64,000 bases of DNA from Candidatus Omnitrophota bacterium (GTDB lineage Bacteria > Ratteibacteria > UBA8468 > B48-G9 > DTJG01). The notes beneath the pieces were generated by a model that saw only the letters and a program-made list of their open reading frames with translations, was not told the origin of the DNA and ran no database searches. The translations under genes and the position numbers were made by a program. The first letter of the stretch is position 1. Every line of letters starts with the position of its first letter. Location of the stretch: contig JAMWCD010000003.1 in assembly GCA_023818965.1 (NCBI GenBank), positions 1 through 64,000 of the forward strand, given 5' to 3'. Below, piece after piece: positions 62,600-64,000 of this stretch.

Positions 62600-63776
62600 A
62601 TTAAATGTTACCGTCATTGGTGGTGGAATGATTACAAGGCAGGTAATTCTTCCTACCATCATTCAAGAAAAGAAAAAGGGAAAAATTTCTTCCATTGTGG
62701 TTGCATCAAGAACAAGAGATACCATTGAACAATTGATAAAATTGTTTCCTGACGTTAATATCAAGGGATATCCAGAAAAAGACCAGGACAGTCATGCATG
62801 GAAAACCGCCATTAAAGAAACAGAAAAACCATCTATTATAATCATTGCAACTCCTGACGACCTTCATGCTGAAATGGCACTTTTTGCCATTGAACACAGC
62901 CATCATGTTATTGTTCAAAAACCATTGTGCCTTACAGTCAATGATGCATACAATATTATGAACTCAGCAAAAGAAAAAGTCGTTTATGTTTTCACTGATT
63001 ACCATAAACGACATGATCTTTCATTGAGAGCGTGTCAGTATAAATACAGAAAAGGCGAAATGGGAGAGGTTCTTTGTGGTCATGCCTGGCATGAACAGAG
63101 AAGAGAGATTCCATTAAAATATTTCAGAAAATGGTGTGAAAAAAGTTCTCCATTTGAATACCTTGGTACACATTATATTGACATGTTTTACTTTATTACT
63201 GGTTTGAAGCCAGTAAAAGTGGTTGCCCAGGGACAGAAAAAACTTCTTGTTTCACACGGCATCAATGCCTTTGATTCATGCGAAGGCATGATTACCTGGA
63301 ACAATGGAGCAGTTTTATATCTTCAAACATCATGGATACTACCTGAAAAAAATCCATGTCTTTCAAATCAGGGCTTTCAAATTACCTGTACTGAGGGAGA
63401 ATTCAGGGCTGATAATGCTAACAGAAATTCAAATTTTTCAACAACAAAAGATGGTTATGAACTTTTCAATCCTTATTTCTTTAAACCATATCTTGACTGG
63501 AATTCCTTTGAAGATACAGAATATGCTGGATATGGTGCAGATAGCATTGTCCAGGCGATTGATGATTGCATCAAAATAACAGAACAAACGAAAAATCTGA
63601 ATAAAGAGCTGGCATTCGAAAAAAGACAAAAATTACTGTCTGAATTTGAAAAAACAAGACCACTACCGAACCAGGCAATTATTGGGGTTTCAGTAATTGA
63701 AGCAGGGAAAATGAGTATGATAAAAGAAGGAAAACCTGTTTTCCTTGATGATAAACTCTTCCCTCATTATGATTGA
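62592..63776 (+). CDS. Gfo/Idh/MocA-family oxidoreductase
   Basis: 394 residues. Rossmann fold NVTVIGGGMITRQV, the substrate loop IIIIATPDDLHAEMA, and the EKP-type motif as HHVIVQKPLCLTV (Gln instead of the usual Glu). FEYLGTHYIDMFYFIT supplies the conserved His/Asp of the second domain. It probably oxidises or reduces a sugar in the arabinofuranosidase operon. It overlaps the GH51 gene by 8 bases and ends overlapping the convergent UroD-like gene by 10 bases. Confidence 0.9.
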   Translation: MVKLNVTVIGGGMITRQVILPTIIQEKKKGKISSIVVASRTRDTIEQLIKLFPDVNIKGYPEKDQDSHAWKTAIKETEKPSIIIIATPDDLHAEMALFAIEHSHHVIVQKPLCLTVNDAYNIMNSAKEKVVYVFTDYHKRHDLSLRACQYKYRKGEMGEVLCGHAWHEQRREIPLKYFRKWCEKSSPFEYLGTHYIDMFYFITGLKPVKVVAQGQKKLLVSHGINAFDSCEGMITWNNGAVLYLQTSWILPEKNPCLSNQGFQITCTEGEFRADNANRNSNFSTTKDGYELFNPYFFKPYLDWNSFEDTEYAGYGADSIVQAIDDCIKITEQTKNLNKELAFEKRQKLLSEFEKTRPLPNQAIIGVSVIEAGKMSMIKEGKPVFLDDKLFPHYD

Positions 63777-64000
63777 AATTGTTTCACTGCCTCATACATT
63801 GCCATGATATTTTCTGGTGGAACATCCGGCTGTATATTATGAATCTGACAAAAAACAAATCCACCACCTGAATAAAGTTTTCCAATACACTGTCTCACAT
63901 GCTGTTTTACTTTTTCTACTGAGGCATAAGGAAGGATATGCTGCGTATCACAGCCACCACCCCAGAAAGTAATATCCCTGCCAAATTCCTTTTTCAATTT
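63767..64000 (-). CDS. UroD-like protein, C-terminal part (5' end beyond window)
   Basis: The last 77 residues of a uroporphyrinogen decarboxylase-superfamily protein, open to the window edge: ITFWGGGCDTQHILPYAS, SGGGFVFCQIHNIQPDVP and PENIMAMYEAV. They align with the C-terminus of the protein at 24553-25566 (GGIRTQDLL ... QSDVPAENLFAMIDEA). The Cys in GGGCDTQ could be a metal ligand. Like the other copy, it lies next to sugar-degradation genes. Confidence 0.85.
   Translation of the reverse strand, partial: KLKKEFGRDITFWGGGCDTQHILPYASVEKVKQHVRQCIGKLYSGGGFVFCQIHNIQPDVPPENIMAMYEAVKQFQS

Noticed and set aside
1-64000. tRNA, rRNA, CRISPR, prophage or full insertion sequence
   Set aside because: Intergenic gaps are mostly under 110 bases and none shows cloverleaf, repeat-spacer or transposase features. 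The only longer gap, 18973-19379, is explained by the decayed gene and a promoter.

Overview
The window reads as chromosome from an uncultivated, AT-rich Gram-negative bacterium, most likely a PVC-superphylum relative (Omnitrophota/Ratteibacteria/Lentisphaerae-like). The support is: a complete outer-membrane toolkit (LpxA, LpxD, a fused LpxC-FabZ, Skp/OmpH, BamA, LolC/E-LolD); a ClpC-McsB-McsA protein-arginine-phosphorylation set; secreted pseudopilins; and many unusual secreted carbohydrate-active proteins next to Gfo/Idh/MocA dehydrogenases and xylose-isomerase-like proteins. The taxonomic placement is inference. I found no rRNA, tRNA or CRISPR array.

Layout. 1-8467 (minus strand) is a LacI-regulated sugar locus: two paralogous CBM9-like/DUF6067-type secreted proteins (one cut by the window edge), a LamG-like protein, a pseudopilin, a LacI regulator and a Gfo/Idh oxidoreductase. 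8573-20758 (plus) holds a CBM9-like protein, a papain-like protease with four Kre9/KNH-type repeats, a GH172 (DUF2961)/flavoprotein/sialidase-like/GH42-like/SGNH cluster, a decayed ceramidase-like gene on the other strand, and a HEAT-repeat/EF-hand pseudopilin pair. 20760-25566 (minus) is a UroD-like methyltransferase, TIM-barrel hydrolase, SGNH and GH20 operon. 25645-26578 is an HpcH/HpaI aldolase broken by a small palindromic insertion. 26575-36302 (minus) runs from a PilZ/HD-GYP/GGDEF cyclic-di-GMP set through RmuC to a sugar isomerase, a DUF4838 protein, an unknown secreted protein and a TM2 protein. 36397-38608 (plus) encodes an AEC transporter and a two-gene unit with an RNase HII-like protein. 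38611-53370 (minus) is one nearly gapless envelope and proteostasis block. 53450-63776 (plus) carries an isomerase, an orphan 2-oxoacid:ferredoxin oxidoreductase gamma subunit, RtcB, a FlgD-like/NHL protein, a second GH42-like protein, another isomerase, a GH51 arabinofuranosidase and a Gfo/Idh oxidoreductase. A second UroD-like gene runs off the right edge.

How it fits together. Secreted binding modules and hydrolases would attack arabinose- or hexosamine-containing polysaccharides outside the cell. Cytoplasmic GH51, GH172, GH20, isomerases, dehydrogenases and aldolase would process the products. The UroD-like proteins could be corrinoid methyltransferases, perhaps for O-methylated sugars (inference).

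The strongest oddities are: a compositional mosaic with exact identity shared between two DUF6067-type paralogs; a 12-bp-inverted-repeat element whose exact removal repairs the aldolase; a multiply frameshifted ceramidase-like relic; two promoters placed so that transcripts would be leaderless; a nested 32-bp dyad before the LacI-linked operon; and a degenerate RNase HII-like gene paired with a small beta-rich protein.
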